From UBA4782 sp034429195 (GTDB lineage Bacteria; Chloroflexota; Anaerolineae; Anaerolineales; Anaerolineaceae): a DNA stretch of 64,000 bases. Location of the stretch: positions 62,001 through 126,000 of the forward strand of contig DAOUGQ010000005.1 in assembly GCA_034429195.1 (NCBI GenBank), in the 5' to 3' direction. The position numbers and the translations under genes are program-made. The notes under the pieces are model-generated. The model made no database searches, was not told the origin of the DNA, and saw only the letters and a program-made list of their open reading frames with translations. Shown here one piece after another: positions 17,071 to 26,209 of the stretch (the first letter of the stretch is position 1; every line of letters begins with the position of its first letter).

Positions 17071-18168
17071 ATGGTAAAGCGAGAATTCTGGAAATATTTT
17101 GATTTCTGGCTGTTGGGGGCAGTATTGGTACTTTGTGTTTTTGGTATCGCAATGATCCGCTCTGCAATCGCAGGTAATACTGAGCTGGCAGGGTTAGTGA
17201 GCAGTCAGACGAAATATGTGATTATGGGGTTGGTGGTGATTATCATTACAGCTCTGATAGATTATCACTACTTTGCCTCATTATCCAGAATCATGTATAT
17301 AGGGACGATTCTTTTCTTGATCGTCATTTTCGTGGTTGGTGAAGTTGAGTTTGGTTCTGCTCGTCGTGTAGAATTTGGTTCAATATCCATACAGCCATCA
17401 GAATTGGCAAAAATTGTCATGATCCTTGTGCTGGCAGATTACTTTGCAAAATCACAGAAAAAACCAAAAGATTTACGTTGGATCATAACGGGATTTCTGA
17501 TGACAATGGGAGTAGTCGTTTGGATCCTCCTACAACCCAATCTGAGTACTTCTATCGTGATTATGGTAATCTGGTTCTCGATGCTGTGGATCAGCGGACT
17601 GCCACCCAAATATTTGTTGGTATTTGCTGTTGTAGGAATCGTTGCAGCTGCTGCAGCATTTCCATTTCTCGAACCATATCAGCAAGAAAGAATCATCAAC
17701 TTTTTTTTCCAGGATCCCAATGCTCGACATGGAAATACTTATAATGTTGAGCAAGCAATTATCACTATTGGTTCTGGAGGATGGTTTGGAGAAGGTTATG
17801 GTCATAGTACTCAGGTACAACTAAGATATCTTAAGGTAAGGCATACCGACTTTATTTTTTCTGCAATTGCTGCTGAGTTTGGTTTTGTCGGAACCGTTCT
17901 TGTGATTGCTCTTCTTCTTTTTGTTATTTACCGGTGTGTACGTATTGCTCGTAGAGCAGCTGACTCATTCGGAACATATATTGCATTTGGCTTCTCTGCC
18001 TTGCTTTTCTTTCAGATGGCGGTTAATATTGGGGTCAATCTTAATGTTATCCCTGTCACTGGTTTGACACTACCTTTCATCAGTTATGGAGGAAGTTCAT
18101 TATTATCCCTTGTTTTAGGAATTGGATTGGTAGAAAGTGTAGCTGCGCGACAAAAGTCTTTAGAATAA
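17071..18168 (+). CDS. rodA: peptidoglycan glycosyltransferase RodA
   Basis: 365 residues with about ten membrane helices. SEDS-family signatures are present: FGSISIQPSELAKI, LLQPNLSTSIV (with the loop Asn), GGWFGEGYGHSTQ, HTDFIFSAIAAEFGFVG and the C-terminal GLTLPFISYGGSSLLS. SEDS enzymes polymerise lipid II into glycan strands. I call it RodA, not FtsW, because PBP2 and mreBCD are in the same operon. It is separated from its partner PBP2 by the three min genes. Confidence 0.94.
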   Translation: MVKREFWKYFDFWLLGAVLVLCVFGIAMIRSAIAGNTELAGLVSSQTKYVIMGLVVIIITALIDYHYFASLSRIMYIGTILFLIVIFVVGEVEFGSARRVEFGSISIQPSELAKIVMILVLADYFAKSQKKPKDLRWIITGFLMTMGVVVWILLQPNLSTSIVIMVIWFSMLWISGLPPKYLLVFAVVGIVAAAAAFPFLEPYQQERIINFFFQDPNARHGNTYNVEQAIITIGSGGWFGEGYGHSTQVQLRYLKVRHTDFIFSAIAAEFGFVGTVLVIALLLFVIYRCVRIARRAADSFGTYIAFGFSALLFFQMAVNIGVNLNVIPVTGLTLPFISYGGSSLLSLVLGIGLVESVAARQKSLE

Positions 18169-18177
18169 TGGAGTACT

Positions 18178-19674
18178 ATGTCTGAAAAAATCCTTCCTGC
18201 CCGTGTCCGTTTTGCCCCATCACCAACAGGACATGTTCATTTGGGCAGTGCCCGAACTGCATTATACGATTATCTATTAGCCAAACAAACTGGAGGTCAA
18301 TTCATCCTCCGGATAGAAGATACTGACCGGAAACGATATGTTGAAGGTGCAGAAGAAGAGATCATGGACCGCCTTCGTTGGCTCGGGATAGAATGGGATG
18401 AAGGTCCCGATATAGGAGGACCTTACGGGCCTTACCGCCAATCAGAACGAAAAGAAATCTATCTGGATTATGCCCGGCAGCTTGTTGAATCAGGGCATGC
18501 CTATTATTGTTTTTGCACTCCCGAACGCCTGGATAAAATGCGCCAGGAGCAACAAAAGCGAAAAGAAAATTACCGTTATGATGGTACTTGCAGAAATATA
18601 GATCCTGCTGAAGCTGCAGCAAGGGTTGCTAACGGTGAACCTCACGTCATTCGGTTCAAAACACCATTAACAGGAACAACAACTGTTCGAGATCAACTTC
18701 GTGGCGAGATCACTGTAGAAAACCATCTCATTGATGATTATGTTCTAGTAAAAACTGATGGTTGGGCATTATATCATCTTGCAGCTATGGTGGATGATCA
18801 CTTAATGAAGATTACCCATGTCATTCGTGGTTCAGAATGGTTATCTACTTTTCCATTACACTGCCTGTTGATCAGGGCTTTTGGTTGGGAAGAACCTGTA
18901 TGGGTGCATTTATCTGTTTTTCTTAAGCCAAGTGGCAAAGGAAAAATGAGTAAACGCGAATCCGCTGACCTCGCAAAGGATGGATATTCCATTTTCTTGA
19001 AAGATATGGAAGGTTTAGGATACCTGCCAGAAGCAGTTGTGAACTGGGTTTCTTTAATGGGTTGGAGTTATGACGATCATACAGAATTTTTTAATATGAA
19101 AGATTTGATTGATAAATTCAGTCTTGATCGATTAAATCCTTCGCCTGCAGCTATTAATTTTACGAAGTTTGATCATTTCAATGGTCTTCATATCAGGAAC
19201 CTCGAAAAAGAAGATTTAGCTCACCGTCTGGTACCATTTTTCGAAAAAGCAGGGTATAAAGTCGATTTCAACGTTTTGTTGAATGTTATCCCAATATTGC
19301 AGGAACGAATTGCTTCTTTAGAGGAAGCCCCAGATATGGCTGGGTTCTTCTTCCGTGAGGAGGTAAATCCACCAGTTCAAGACCTGGTGGCAAAAGGTTT
19401 GACTGCAAAAGAAAGTGCTGTAATTGCAGAAAAATGCTTGAAGGAATTGCAAAGATTAGATGATGTCTCAAAAGATATCGCAGAACCTCATATGCGCGAA
19501 GTGGTAGAACAGATGGGGTATAGTGCAGGGCAGGTGTTTGGTATAATGCGCGTAGCTATTACCGGGCAAAAAGTGAGCCCTCCCTTATTTGAAAGTATGG
19601 AGATTATTGGAAAAGAGAAGGTTTTTACACGATTGAAAAGCGCAATCATATTACTAAAAGAATTCGAATCTTAA
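18178..19674 (+). CDS. gltX: glutamate-tRNA ligase
   Basis: 498 residues, normal length for a class I bacterial GluRS. The HIGH-type motif is at the N-terminus (PSPTGHVHLGSARTALYDY), and the KMSKS-type loop is GKGKMSKRES near residue 258. A cysteine-containing segment near residues 105-140 (YYCFCTPERL ... YDGTCRN) is the zinc-binding insert found in many bacterial GluRS. It charges tRNA-Glu, and in organisms with GatCAB also tRNA-Gln. It is the last protein gene of the mre-min operon, and a tRNA-Gln gene lies directly downstream. No glutaminyl-tRNA synthetase is present in the window. Confidence 0.97.
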   Translation: MSEKILPARVRFAPSPTGHVHLGSARTALYDYLLAKQTGGQFILRIEDTDRKRYVEGAEEEIMDRLRWLGIEWDEGPDIGGPYGPYRQSERKEIYLDYARQLVESGHAYYCFCTPERLDKMRQEQQKRKENYRYDGTCRNIDPAEAAARVANGEPHVIRFKTPLTGTTTVRDQLRGEITVENHLIDDYVLVKTDGWALYHLAAMVDDHLMKITHVIRGSEWLSTFPLHCLLIRAFGWEEPVWVHLSVFLKPSGKGKMSKRESADLAKDGYSIFLKDMEGLGYLPEAVVNWVSLMGWSYDDHTEFFNMKDLIDKFSLDRLNPSPAAINFTKFDHFNGLHIRNLEKEDLAHRLVPFFEKAGYKVDFNVLLNVIPILQERIASLEEAPDMAGFFFREEVNPPVQDLVAKGLTAKESAVIAEKCLKELQRLDDVSKDIAEPHMREVVEQMGYSAGQVFGIMRVAITGQKVSPPLFESMEIIGKEKVFTRLKSAIILLKEFES

Positions 19675-19689
19675 AATCTTGTAAAAGAT

Positions 19690-19718
19690 TTGAAATCATC
19701 GTGAACTACTGGTAAAAT
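19690..19718 (+). promoter_or_regulatory. promoter of tRNA-Gln
   Basis: TTGAAA at 19690-19695 and TAAAAT at 19713-19718, separated by 17 nt, with the tRNA starting 15 nt later. It overlaps the 27-nt region right after gltX. Confidence 0.65.
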
Positions 19719-19732
19719 ATGGTTTCAACCTT

Positions 19733-19806
19733 TGGGGGTTGGTCCAATGGCAGGACGGCAGACTCTGGATTTGCTTATGGAGGTTCGAATCCTCCACCCC
19801 CAGCCA
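19733..19806 (+). tRNA. tRNA-Gln (anticodon CTG), CCA encoded
   Basis: The acceptor stem TGGGGGT pairs with ACCCCCA. The anticodon loop CTCTGGA gives anticodon CTG, and the T arm is GGAGG-TTCGAAT-CCTCC. The discriminator G is followed by an encoded CCA, unlike the other tRNAs here. Confidence 0.95.
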
Positions 19807-19810
19807 ACAA

Positions 19811-19848
19811 AAAGAGCAGTATTGATTAGGTTCAATACTGCTCTTTTA
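19811..19848. terminator. bidirectional terminator between tRNA-Gln and the GTPase gene
   Basis: AAAGAGCAGTATTGA (19811-19825) pairs perfectly with TCAATACTGCTCTTT (19832-19846) over a 6-nt loop, with A and T runs on the two sides. It serves the plus-strand tRNA/gltX unit and the convergent minus-strand GTPase gene. Confidence 0.9.
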
Positions 19849-19864
19849 TTCTCTTCAGGGGAGA

Positions 19865-21169
19865 TCATTCTCCAGCCAGTGTGTCTTTTTCTGGGTAAAC
19901 TCGATCGATGATAATTTCTTTTGCATCAGATTGCATCTGATGGTCAAGGATTCGGGGCGATTCGTCCAATCCAACATGATCCAGGGATTGGATAATCGTT
20001 TCTTGTAAGGTGGTTTTATCTGGTTTCTTTTTTCCAAAATTTTTCAATTGTGCTAATAGAAAATTCGTTAGGCTTTTCGATAACTTCCGGATCTCTTCAC
20101 CGGTTAATCTTTTACCGCGTTCAAACAGGAGCACCGCTGCATAACCCATTACTACCGTCATAGATGCCGCAATGGCAGCAGCCAGAAGCCATCCCGGTAC
20201 GCCACCAAATTTGCTCAATTCGATGAACAATGTGCGACCAAGAAGACCAAGCCCAAAGGTTAAAACTAATTCTCTTGCACGAGCCAGGTTCATTTTTTGG
20301 TTATAAATTTTAGCAATGCTTAATACCATGACTGATTGTGTAATGATCAACGGAGCAAAATCAATGATGGGGAGGGGTGTGAGAGCTATTGCTGCTGATA
20401 ATGATGCAGCACTCGCGATTGTCCTCCAGGCTAATTTCCAACGATATTCCGGAAGAGCTTTACCTAAAGCAGTTACCAGAGATGGTTCTGCTGCAGCGAT
20501 CGCCATGATGATATTCGACAGAGATTTTCCATCTTTTGCAATGATGGGAATGATCTGAGTAGTTTGAATATGAAGATTAATAGCTGCTTTTTGAAGAACC
20601 TGATCTGCATCTTTCCTAACCAGATCCATTTTATTCATTACAATAATATAAGGTTTGGATAGGGCTTTCAGGTCATCTAAAAGTTGCAATTCGCTTTGTT
20701 TGATACCCTGAATGGCGTCAAACATAATTACTAGAAAATCTGCTTGATTGGCGGCTGACATTGCTTGCATTTTTTCTTCTTCACCAACATTTCCAACAGC
20801 ATCTGCACCGGGTGTATCAACGATCGTAAATAATCCGGTATCTGCTTCTTTATTAGCGCGTGTTGTACCAGGAACCGGACTTACTACCGCACGATCCTGT
20901 TTTTGCTGGATCAGCTGATTATAGAGGGTAGATTTTCCTACATTTGCTGGTCCTACTATTGCTACGACATGCTTTCTCCCGGAAATTACTTTATATTGCC
21001 TGGCAGCAAGATTTACTAAAAGACGCAGTAAATTAGAATCACTGGGTAGAGCAGATAGCATGTTCAGTAAAGTTTTCTGATCAGAACCAGGAAGAGCTTT
21101 CCAAAGAGATTCAACGATGTTTCGCGTATCGAGTGGTAATTCATTCAGAAAATCCTGTATCGTTGGCAT
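19865..21169 (-). CDS. Era-like GTPase with C-terminal membrane domain (DUF697-like)
   Basis: 434 residues. A helical N-terminal region of about 65 residues precedes a G domain: G1 GPANVGKSTLYNQL, G2 PGTTRANKEADTG, G3 DTPGADAVG and G4 NKMD. From about residue 240 there is a hydrophobic domain with several helices (TIASAASLSAAIALTPLPIIDFAP, VLTFGLGLLG, GWLLAAAIAASMTVVMGYAA), resembling the DUF697 regions of membrane-associated GTPases. The product is probably anchored in the cytoplasmic membrane. The precise role is unknown to me; relatives are linked to envelope stress or membrane remodelling, but nothing here is specific. The Shine-Dalgarno GGGAGG is strong. Its start is 15 nt after the MFS gene on the same strand. 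Confidence 0.85.
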   Translation of the reverse strand: MPTIQDFLNELPLDTRNIVESLWKALPGSDQKTLLNMLSALPSDSNLLRLLVNLAARQYKVISGRKHVVAIVGPANVGKSTLYNQLIQQKQDRAVVSPVPGTTRANKEADTGLFTIVDTPGADAVGNVGEEEKMQAMSAANQADFLVIMFDAIQGIKQSELQLLDDLKALSKPYIIVMNKMDLVRKDADQVLQKAAINLHIQTTQIIPIIAKDGKSLSNIIMAIAAAEPSLVTALGKALPEYRWKLAWRTIASAASLSAAIALTPLPIIDFAPLIITQSVMVLSIAKIYNQKMNLARARELVLTFGLGLLGRTLFIELSKFGGVPGWLLAAAIAASMTVVMGYAAVLLFERGKRLTGEEIRKLSKSLTNFLLAQLKNFGKKKPDKTTLQETIIQSLDHVGLDESPRILDHQMQSDAKEIIIDRVYPEKDTLAGE

Positions 21170-21186
21170 ATCTTCCTCCCACTAAC

Positions 21187-22482
21187 TTAGGCATTGCAGT
21201 TCTTCTTCTTTATACCAGATTTCTTTTCCATTGTAAGCAGGATAAAAACTGTCAGAAGAGCGAAAATCGTCGAAACATAGAATGTTAAACGATACCCAGC
21301 CTGTTCAACCAGCCAACCACCCAATAGGGGTGCTAATGCTACCGCTGGTGCAACTAACGTATTGGACAACCCCACATAGGTGGGCTTCTCTGTATCTGAA
21401 CCAAATTCCATGCTATAAGCCATTCCAATTGTCCAAAATGCAGAGTTTGCAATTCCAATAAAGAAAAATGCTGGGAAAAGTAACCAGGACTGATGAGCAA
21501 TACTGGCACAAATGGCACCTAGCATCGCAGAAAATGCCCCTAAAATGAAAGCATTTCTTCTTCCCCAATGGTCTGCAATCCAACCTAATACGGGATTGGA
21601 AACCACCTGTACTATGAAAAGAATACTGGTGAGAGCTCCAACTGTAATTGTTGAGACTTTAATCTCATTTACTGAAAAAACAGTAAGAAAAGCCAAAGCC
21701 ATCATTCCGAATTGGTATGAAATCCTTGATAGAAGAAAAACCATAAATGGACGATTGTGTTTGAAAATTTGCTTAATCAAATTCCACTGACTGATCGTGT
21801 TTGTTTCTTCTTGGGTTTCTAACTTTCTTTCGGGTTCCCTGTTCGCAGCGAGGCAGCCCCATGAAAGCATCATGGTAATAAAAGTAAGAAGGAAACAGAA
21901 TGCAAAATTACTTGGGAATAGATATTTTTCAAGGATCAATCCACCTGTAAATGCACCAACACTGCCAAATAAATTCGAACTGCCGTTCATAATACCAAAG
22001 AAGGTTGCTCTATTTTCGCCAGGGATAACTTTTGCCAGAAGGTTTTGCCAGGGATTGCCAGAAATACCAGACGACAAACCATGCCAAGCAAGCAAGATGA
22101 AGGTGAATAATAAAACAAGTTGTGGGTTTAACCTGCTGCTAAAGAAAGCAACAATTGCTAAAAACAGAAAAGGAAGTCGCTCCTGAATACTAAAAGCAAG
22201 CAAAAACGGCTTAAACCGTTTTTGCTTGCTCACCATGTTTGCTGTAAATAATTGGGGGAAAAGCCAACCCAAAGAATGCATTGAGGGTATCAATCCAATC
22301 AGGATTGCTGAATCAGTAAACGATGATACAAATAATGGGAGCACTGCGCTAAAAGTTGTAATGCCCAGTGCCAGGCCAAAAAAAGAACTGTCTCCTAAAT
22401 TTACTAAAAAGTTAAATCGTAAGTTCTTATGGATTTCCTGTTGAAAATCAAGTGATGAATCATTGATTTTTTGGCTGGACAT
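21187..22482 (-). CDS. MFS transporter
   Basis: 431 residues with twelve predicted membrane helices in two halves, and the MFS loop motif between helices 8 and 9 (GWIADHWGRRNAFILGA). The N-terminal half has ISGNPWQNLLAKVIPGENRATFFG, a segment seen in MFS members of unknown substrate. The direction and substrate cannot be told from the sequence. It starts two bases after the stop of the small cysteine/acidic protein gene and is followed by the GTPase gene, so the three are very likely one transcript. Confidence 0.9.
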   Translation of the reverse strand: MSSQKINDSSLDFQQEIHKNLRFNFLVNLGDSSFFGLALGITTFSAVLPLFVSSFTDSAILIGLIPSMHSLGWLFPQLFTANMVSKQKRFKPFLLAFSIQERLPFLFLAIVAFFSSRLNPQLVLLFTFILLAWHGLSSGISGNPWQNLLAKVIPGENRATFFGIMNGSSNLFGSVGAFTGGLILEKYLFPSNFAFCFLLTFITMMLSWGCLAANREPERKLETQEETNTISQWNLIKQIFKHNRPFMVFLLSRISYQFGMMALAFLTVFSVNEIKVSTITVGALTSILFIVQVVSNPVLGWIADHWGRRNAFILGAFSAMLGAICASIAHQSWLLFPAFFFIGIANSAFWTIGMAYSMEFGSDTEKPTYVGLSNTLVAPAVALAPLLGGWLVEQAGYRLTFYVSTIFALLTVFILLTMEKKSGIKKKNCNA

Positions 22483-22484
22483 TT

Positions 22485-22715
22485 CTATTCGTCATCTGGC
22501 CAGAAATCTTCATCCCCTTCGTCTTCTTCATCAGTTTCTTCCCATTCTTCTAATTCTTCTTCTTCCTCATCAAGCAATTCTTCATTCGATGAAAGATCCG
22601 CATTATCAGTAAATGTTTTGCATCCATCGTCGGGGTCCAGCTCAATTGATGCAGCACTGCAATAATTTTCATCGAGGAAGGCACAGTCAAGATAGTGACA
22701 GCGAATACGGGGCAT
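22485..22715 (-). CDS. small cysteine-cluster protein with acidic tail, unknown
   Basis: 76 residues in two parts. Residues 1-33 hold a compact cysteine pattern, CHYLDCAFLDENYCSA followed by IELDPDDGC, which looks like a small metal (zinc) site and is reminiscent of DUF1540-type mini-domains. Residues 44-76 are almost solid Glu/Asp (ELLDEEEEELEEWEE and similar). The Shine-Dalgarno TTGGAGG before ATG 22715 and the 2-nt gap to the MFS gene support expression. Function unknown; acidic tails of this kind often bind basic proteins or metals. Confidence 0.75.
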   Translation of the reverse strand: MPRIRCHYLDCAFLDENYCSAASIELDPDDGCKTFTDNADLSSNEELLDEEEEELEEWEETDEEDEGDEDFWPDDE

Positions 22716-22733
22716 AAAAAACCTCCAATAAAA

Positions 22734-23180
22734 TTAGCTTTCAAAAGCTTGAGTTTTAAACAGACAAATAGTTGTCAAGATGAACATAGTTGTCATTGTT
22801 ACAGCAGAAACCAGGCAAAATGGGCATATCTGGTGTAATAATCCAAATTGTACATAAATCAGATACATTGAAAAAATGAAACCAACAAGGGTGACCCCAA
22901 ATTGAAATAAAATCGAATTTTTTCTCCCGAATTTATATCGAAGCTCCCATTGCATTAGGACAATCAAAGCAAAATATACTGCAATACCAAATGCAGAAAT
23001 TGGTATTCCAAAAAGCTCAGAGTAAGAGGAGTTGTTAACTGACCAGCAATCCCCAATTCCTTTCGGGCATAATTCCTGATTATTGGTTAGTTTGATGATT
23101 AGTAAATATGTTGCATCCAATAAACCAAGAAATGCAATAATCATACGAGCTTTGTGATATCTTGGTGTCTTTTCCTTCAT
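22734..23180 (-). CDS. vitamin K epoxide reductase (VKOR) family protein
   Basis: 148 residues, about four membrane helices. The active-site CPFC sits at the outer end of the last helix pair, the loop cysteines ELCPKGIGDCWSV and the Ser in NNSSYSELFGIPIS are in place, and FGIPISAFGIAVYF is a family motif. Bacterial VKOR reoxidises a DsbA-like thioredoxin-fold partner using quinone and so drives disulfide formation outside the membrane. No DsbA partner is fused or adjacent. Several exported proteins in this window have cysteines that could use it. A TATAAT lies just upstream of the start on the minus strand. Confidence 0.93.
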   Translation of the reverse strand: MKEKTPRYHKARMIIAFLGLLDATYLLIIKLTNNQELCPKGIGDCWSVNNSSYSELFGIPISAFGIAVYFALIVLMQWELRYKFGRKNSILFQFGVTLVGFIFSMYLIYVQFGLLHQICPFCLVSAVTMTTMFILTTICLFKTQAFES

Positions 23181-23202
23181 GAGTGCAATATTATATCACT
23201 GC

Positions 23203-25413
23203 TTATCCAGGACGCAAGCGATGAGCCTCAAGGACATTTGGCAAATTTTCAATTCTTGTCAAAATTCGGCTAAGCTGAGTAATTTCAGATACTTCAAGGA
23301 TCAATTTAATCACAGCAAGATTATGTGAGGTTTTAAGAGAGATATCTGCCAAATTAATGTTTTCATTTGTCAGCACATTGGAAATATCCCCCATTAAGCC
23401 TTGCCGGTCATAAGCGCGGATCTCTACTGCGACAGGGTAAGTTTTTCTCGCATCTCCCCACGAAACTTTGATAATTCTTTCACCATCGGCAACTCGAAGC
23501 ATATTTGGGCAATCACGCCGGTGAACTGTGACGCCGCGCCCTCGAGTAACATAACCTACAATATCATCTCCTGCTACCGGTTTGCAACAGCGCGCTAAAT
23601 TGGTCAATATTCCCTTTAATCCGACAACGGTTACTGTATTATCTGGTACCAGCACTTCAGTGCTTGGATGAACTTCAAGAAAATCAGCTTCTTTGTCTTC
23701 AATGCTTAATTCGGTAATGATCCTACCCAGGGGAACATCACCACAACCAAGACCAACATATAGATCTTCTTCTGTTTTATAGTTAAATGCATTTGCAAGT
23801 TTTAGCAAATTGACATCTTGCAAACCTAATCTACGCAATTCACGATCGAGGATCAATTTTCCCTGAGCAAGGTTTTGCTCACGATCTTGCTGTTTAAACC
23901 AGGCACGAATTTTCGATCTGGCGCGTTGGGTTTTAACCAGACCAAGATTGATGTTCATCCAATCACGGCTGGGTCCGCCTTGTTTTGCAGTGAGGACTTC
24001 AACCTGGTCGCCAGTTTTTAGTGAATAATCAAGGGTGACAAGCTTGCCGTTTACTTTAGCCCCTCGACAACGATGCCCAATTTCTGTGTGGACACTGTAT
24101 GCGAAGTCAATAGGGGTAGATCCAGCTGGAAGATCGATGATATCTCCCCGAGGGGTAAACACATATACTCTGTCACCGAATACATCACTGCGCATACCAT
24201 CAACAAACTCTGAAGCATCATTTACATCCTGTCGCCATTCCATCAAACGGCGGATCCAATTAATTCGTTCTTCAAAGGTATCATCACGACGCCCTTTTTC
24301 TTTGTATCGCCAGTGTGCTGCGATACCAAATTCTGCATTCTGATGCATTTCAGGAGTACGGATCTGTACTTCAACCGATTTTCCATCATCATAAATAATG
24401 GCGGTATGGATGGATTGATAGAAGTTATCTTTTGGAGCAGCTATGTAATCATCAAACTCATGAGGTATGGGACGCCAATGGGTATGGATTACACCCAGAG
24501 CAGCATAACAAGAAGGGATATCAGGAACGATCAGGCGCATAGCTCGGAGATCGCGAACCATTTCGAATGGGCGTCCCTTCTCGATCATTTTTCGATAAAT
24601 GGAATAAATGTGTTTTGGTCTACCAGAAATCTCGGCTTTAATCCCCGCCTGGTCGAGCACTTCTTTTAATCTTTCAGAGATCTGTTGTATCTGTAACTCT
24701 CTATCAGATCGTCTTTGGGCAAGGTTTTCTGCTATTTCTTTATATTTTTCTGGATTTGTGTAACGAAAACCAAGGTCTTCCAATTCCCATTTCATTTGCC
24801 ATATACCAAGCCGGTTAGCCAGAGGAGCAAAAATATCCAAAGTTTCCTGAGCAATTCTTTTTCTTTTTGCTTCAGGCATATATCCCAGTGTTCGCATATT
24901 ATGCAGCCGGTCTGCCAGCTTAATAATTACAACCCGGATGTCATCTCCCATTGCCATGAATGTCTTTCGTAAAGTTTCATCGCGCAGCTCTTTTCGCCGA
25001 TCTTTGGCAAGAGTACTTTCTCCTCCGGGATAACCAAGGTCTTTGCCATTTTCTTTCAAGGTTTCTTCAGGGTGTTGATCACCTCTGGAAACACGGGGAA
25101 GGTTGGTAAGTTTTGTTACACCATCTACCAGACGTGTAACTTCTTCACCAAATTGAACACGTAAATCGTCAATAGTGATAGGGGTATCTTCAACAATATC
25201 ATGTAGAAGACCTGCAAGAACAACCGCAGGAGGCATTCTCATCTCTGCCAGGATGGCAGCTACCGCAACACAGTGGGTAATATACGGCTCACCTGATGCG
25301 CGAAGTTGACCGCGATGGGATTCTTCCGCGAGATGATACGCCCGCATGATATTCTCTTTATCCAGGGGTGTATAAAATTCGGGAAGCATTTCCATCAGGT
25401 TTTCAATTTTCAT
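23203..25413 (-). CDS. relA: bifunctional (p)ppGpp synthetase/hydrolase, Rel/SpoT family
   Basis: 736 residues, full length. The domains in order are an HD hydrolase (HCVAVAAILAEM, LLHDIVEDT, ADRLHNMRTL), the synthetase (RPKHIYSIYRKM, DLRAMRLIV, APKDNFYQSIHTAI), TGS (VFTPRGDIIDLPAGSTPIDFAY), a zinc-finger/helical part (NLARCCKPVAGDDIVGY, HRRDCPNM) and a C-terminal ACT domain. The HD motif HDIVEDT is intact, so hydrolysis is expected. The synthetase loop reads EFDD, the EXDD form typical of monofunctional RelA, where bifunctional enzymes normally carry RXKD. It makes and degrades the stringent-response alarmone in the cytoplasm. A stand-alone transcript is likely, with about 120 nt of non-coding DNA downstream of the HAD gene's neighbours. 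Confidence 0.95.
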   Translation of the reverse strand: MKIENLMEMLPEFYTPLDKENIMRAYHLAEESHRGQLRASGEPYITHCVAVAAILAEMRMPPAVVLAGLLHDIVEDTPITIDDLRVQFGEEVTRLVDGVTKLTNLPRVSRGDQHPEETLKENGKDLGYPGGESTLAKDRRKELRDETLRKTFMAMGDDIRVVIIKLADRLHNMRTLGYMPEAKRKRIAQETLDIFAPLANRLGIWQMKWELEDLGFRYTNPEKYKEIAENLAQRRSDRELQIQQISERLKEVLDQAGIKAEISGRPKHIYSIYRKMIEKGRPFEMVRDLRAMRLIVPDIPSCYAALGVIHTHWRPIPHEFDDYIAAPKDNFYQSIHTAIIYDDGKSVEVQIRTPEMHQNAEFGIAAHWRYKEKGRRDDTFEERINWIRRLMEWRQDVNDASEFVDGMRSDVFGDRVYVFTPRGDIIDLPAGSTPIDFAYSVHTEIGHRCRGAKVNGKLVTLDYSLKTGDQVEVLTAKQGGPSRDWMNINLGLVKTQRARSKIRAWFKQQDREQNLAQGKLILDRELRRLGLQDVNLLKLANAFNYKTEEDLYVGLGCGDVPLGRIITELSIEDKEADFLEVHPSTEVLVPDNTVTVVGLKGILTNLARCCKPVAGDDIVGYVTRGRGVTVHRRDCPNMLRVADGERIIKVSWGDARKTYPVAVEIRAYDRQGLMGDISNVLTNENINLADISLKTSHNLAVIKLILEVSEITQLSRILTRIENLPNVLEAHRLRPG

Positions 25414-25535
25414 TGAGAATTACCCATGTTTTTTTTGTACATGCTCAATAGTATACAGCTTTGGTATATGAACAATCAAGGTTTTCGAAAAGCCGGTCAG
25501 TACCATTAGTAAATAGATAAGAAAAAGTAAATTAT

Positions 25536-26192
25536 TTAGGCAAATCGCTGTTGAAGATTCTGAACATGCACCTCAGTCATCGATTTGACAACCCAATCTG
25601 CCTGACTGAAATCCAGACGGGAAGTAACTTCATTGGGAATGGCAACACAATACAAACCAGCTTTCTTTGCTGATTGGATCCCAAGCTGTGTATCTTCGAA
25701 TGCAACGGCTTTGTCGGGTGTAATTCCCAGACGATTTACTGCCAGCCTGAATAAATCGGGTGCAGGTTTAACATGCTCGACATCCTCAGCAGTACAAATT
25801 ATGTTAAAGTAATCCTTAAGCTTTACTCTTTGGAGGTGACCGATAACCCAGTCAGCGTCACTGCTGGATGCTACTGCCAATAACAAGCCTGCTTTCTTTG
25901 CTTCGTGGATTAAATCAGTAACACCCGGCAGAGGCAGGTTATTGAGGGTAAGTTCTTTTGATCTTGCTCGCTGTTTTTCCAGCAGTTTGCATGTATCAAG
26001 ATTTACGCCTGTTTTTTCAGATAGGTATTTGAGAGGATTAAATCTGCTAAAATCAGAGCCAAGACACTTTGACCACTCTTCAAACGGAAGTGTTAAATTA
26101 TATTGATGAAATATTTCCTTCCATGCATCATATTCAGGTGTTTCGGTATCAATAATTAAACCATCAAAATCAAAAACAAGTCCTTCAATCAT
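25536..26192 (-). CDS. HAD-superfamily phosphatase / beta-phosphoglucomutase-like
   Basis: 218 residues. HAD motif I is FDFDGLIIDTET (DxD nucleophile and acid), motif II ASSSDADW, motif III lysine in HVKPAPDLF and motif IV FEDTQLGIQSAKKAG. The four-helix cap between motifs I and II puts it in subfamily I, close to beta-phosphoglucomutases and phosphoglycolate-type phosphatases. It acts on a small phosphorylated metabolite in the cytoplasm; the substrate is not predictable. It is the last gene of the minus operon with the Ldh-type dehydrogenase (17-nt gap) and the two flavoproteins. Confidence 0.88.
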   Translation of the reverse strand: MIEGLVFDFDGLIIDTETPEYDAWKEIFHQYNLTLPFEEWSKCLGSDFSRFNPLKYLSEKTGVNLDTCKLLEKQRARSKELTLNNLPLPGVTDLIHEAKKAGLLLAVASSSDADWVIGHLQRVKLKDYFNIICTAEDVEHVKPAPDLFRLAVNRLGITPDKAVAFEDTQLGIQSAKKAGLYCVAIPNEVTSRLDFSQADWVVKSMTEVHVQNLQQRFA

Positions 26193-26209
26193 ACTTATAG
26201 TTACAACCT

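Noticed and set aside
22471..22665. A serine-rich small protein on the plus strand
   Set aside because: It is the antisense shadow of the Glu/Asp-rich tail of the gene at 22485-22715; GAA/GAT codons read as Ser in reverse.
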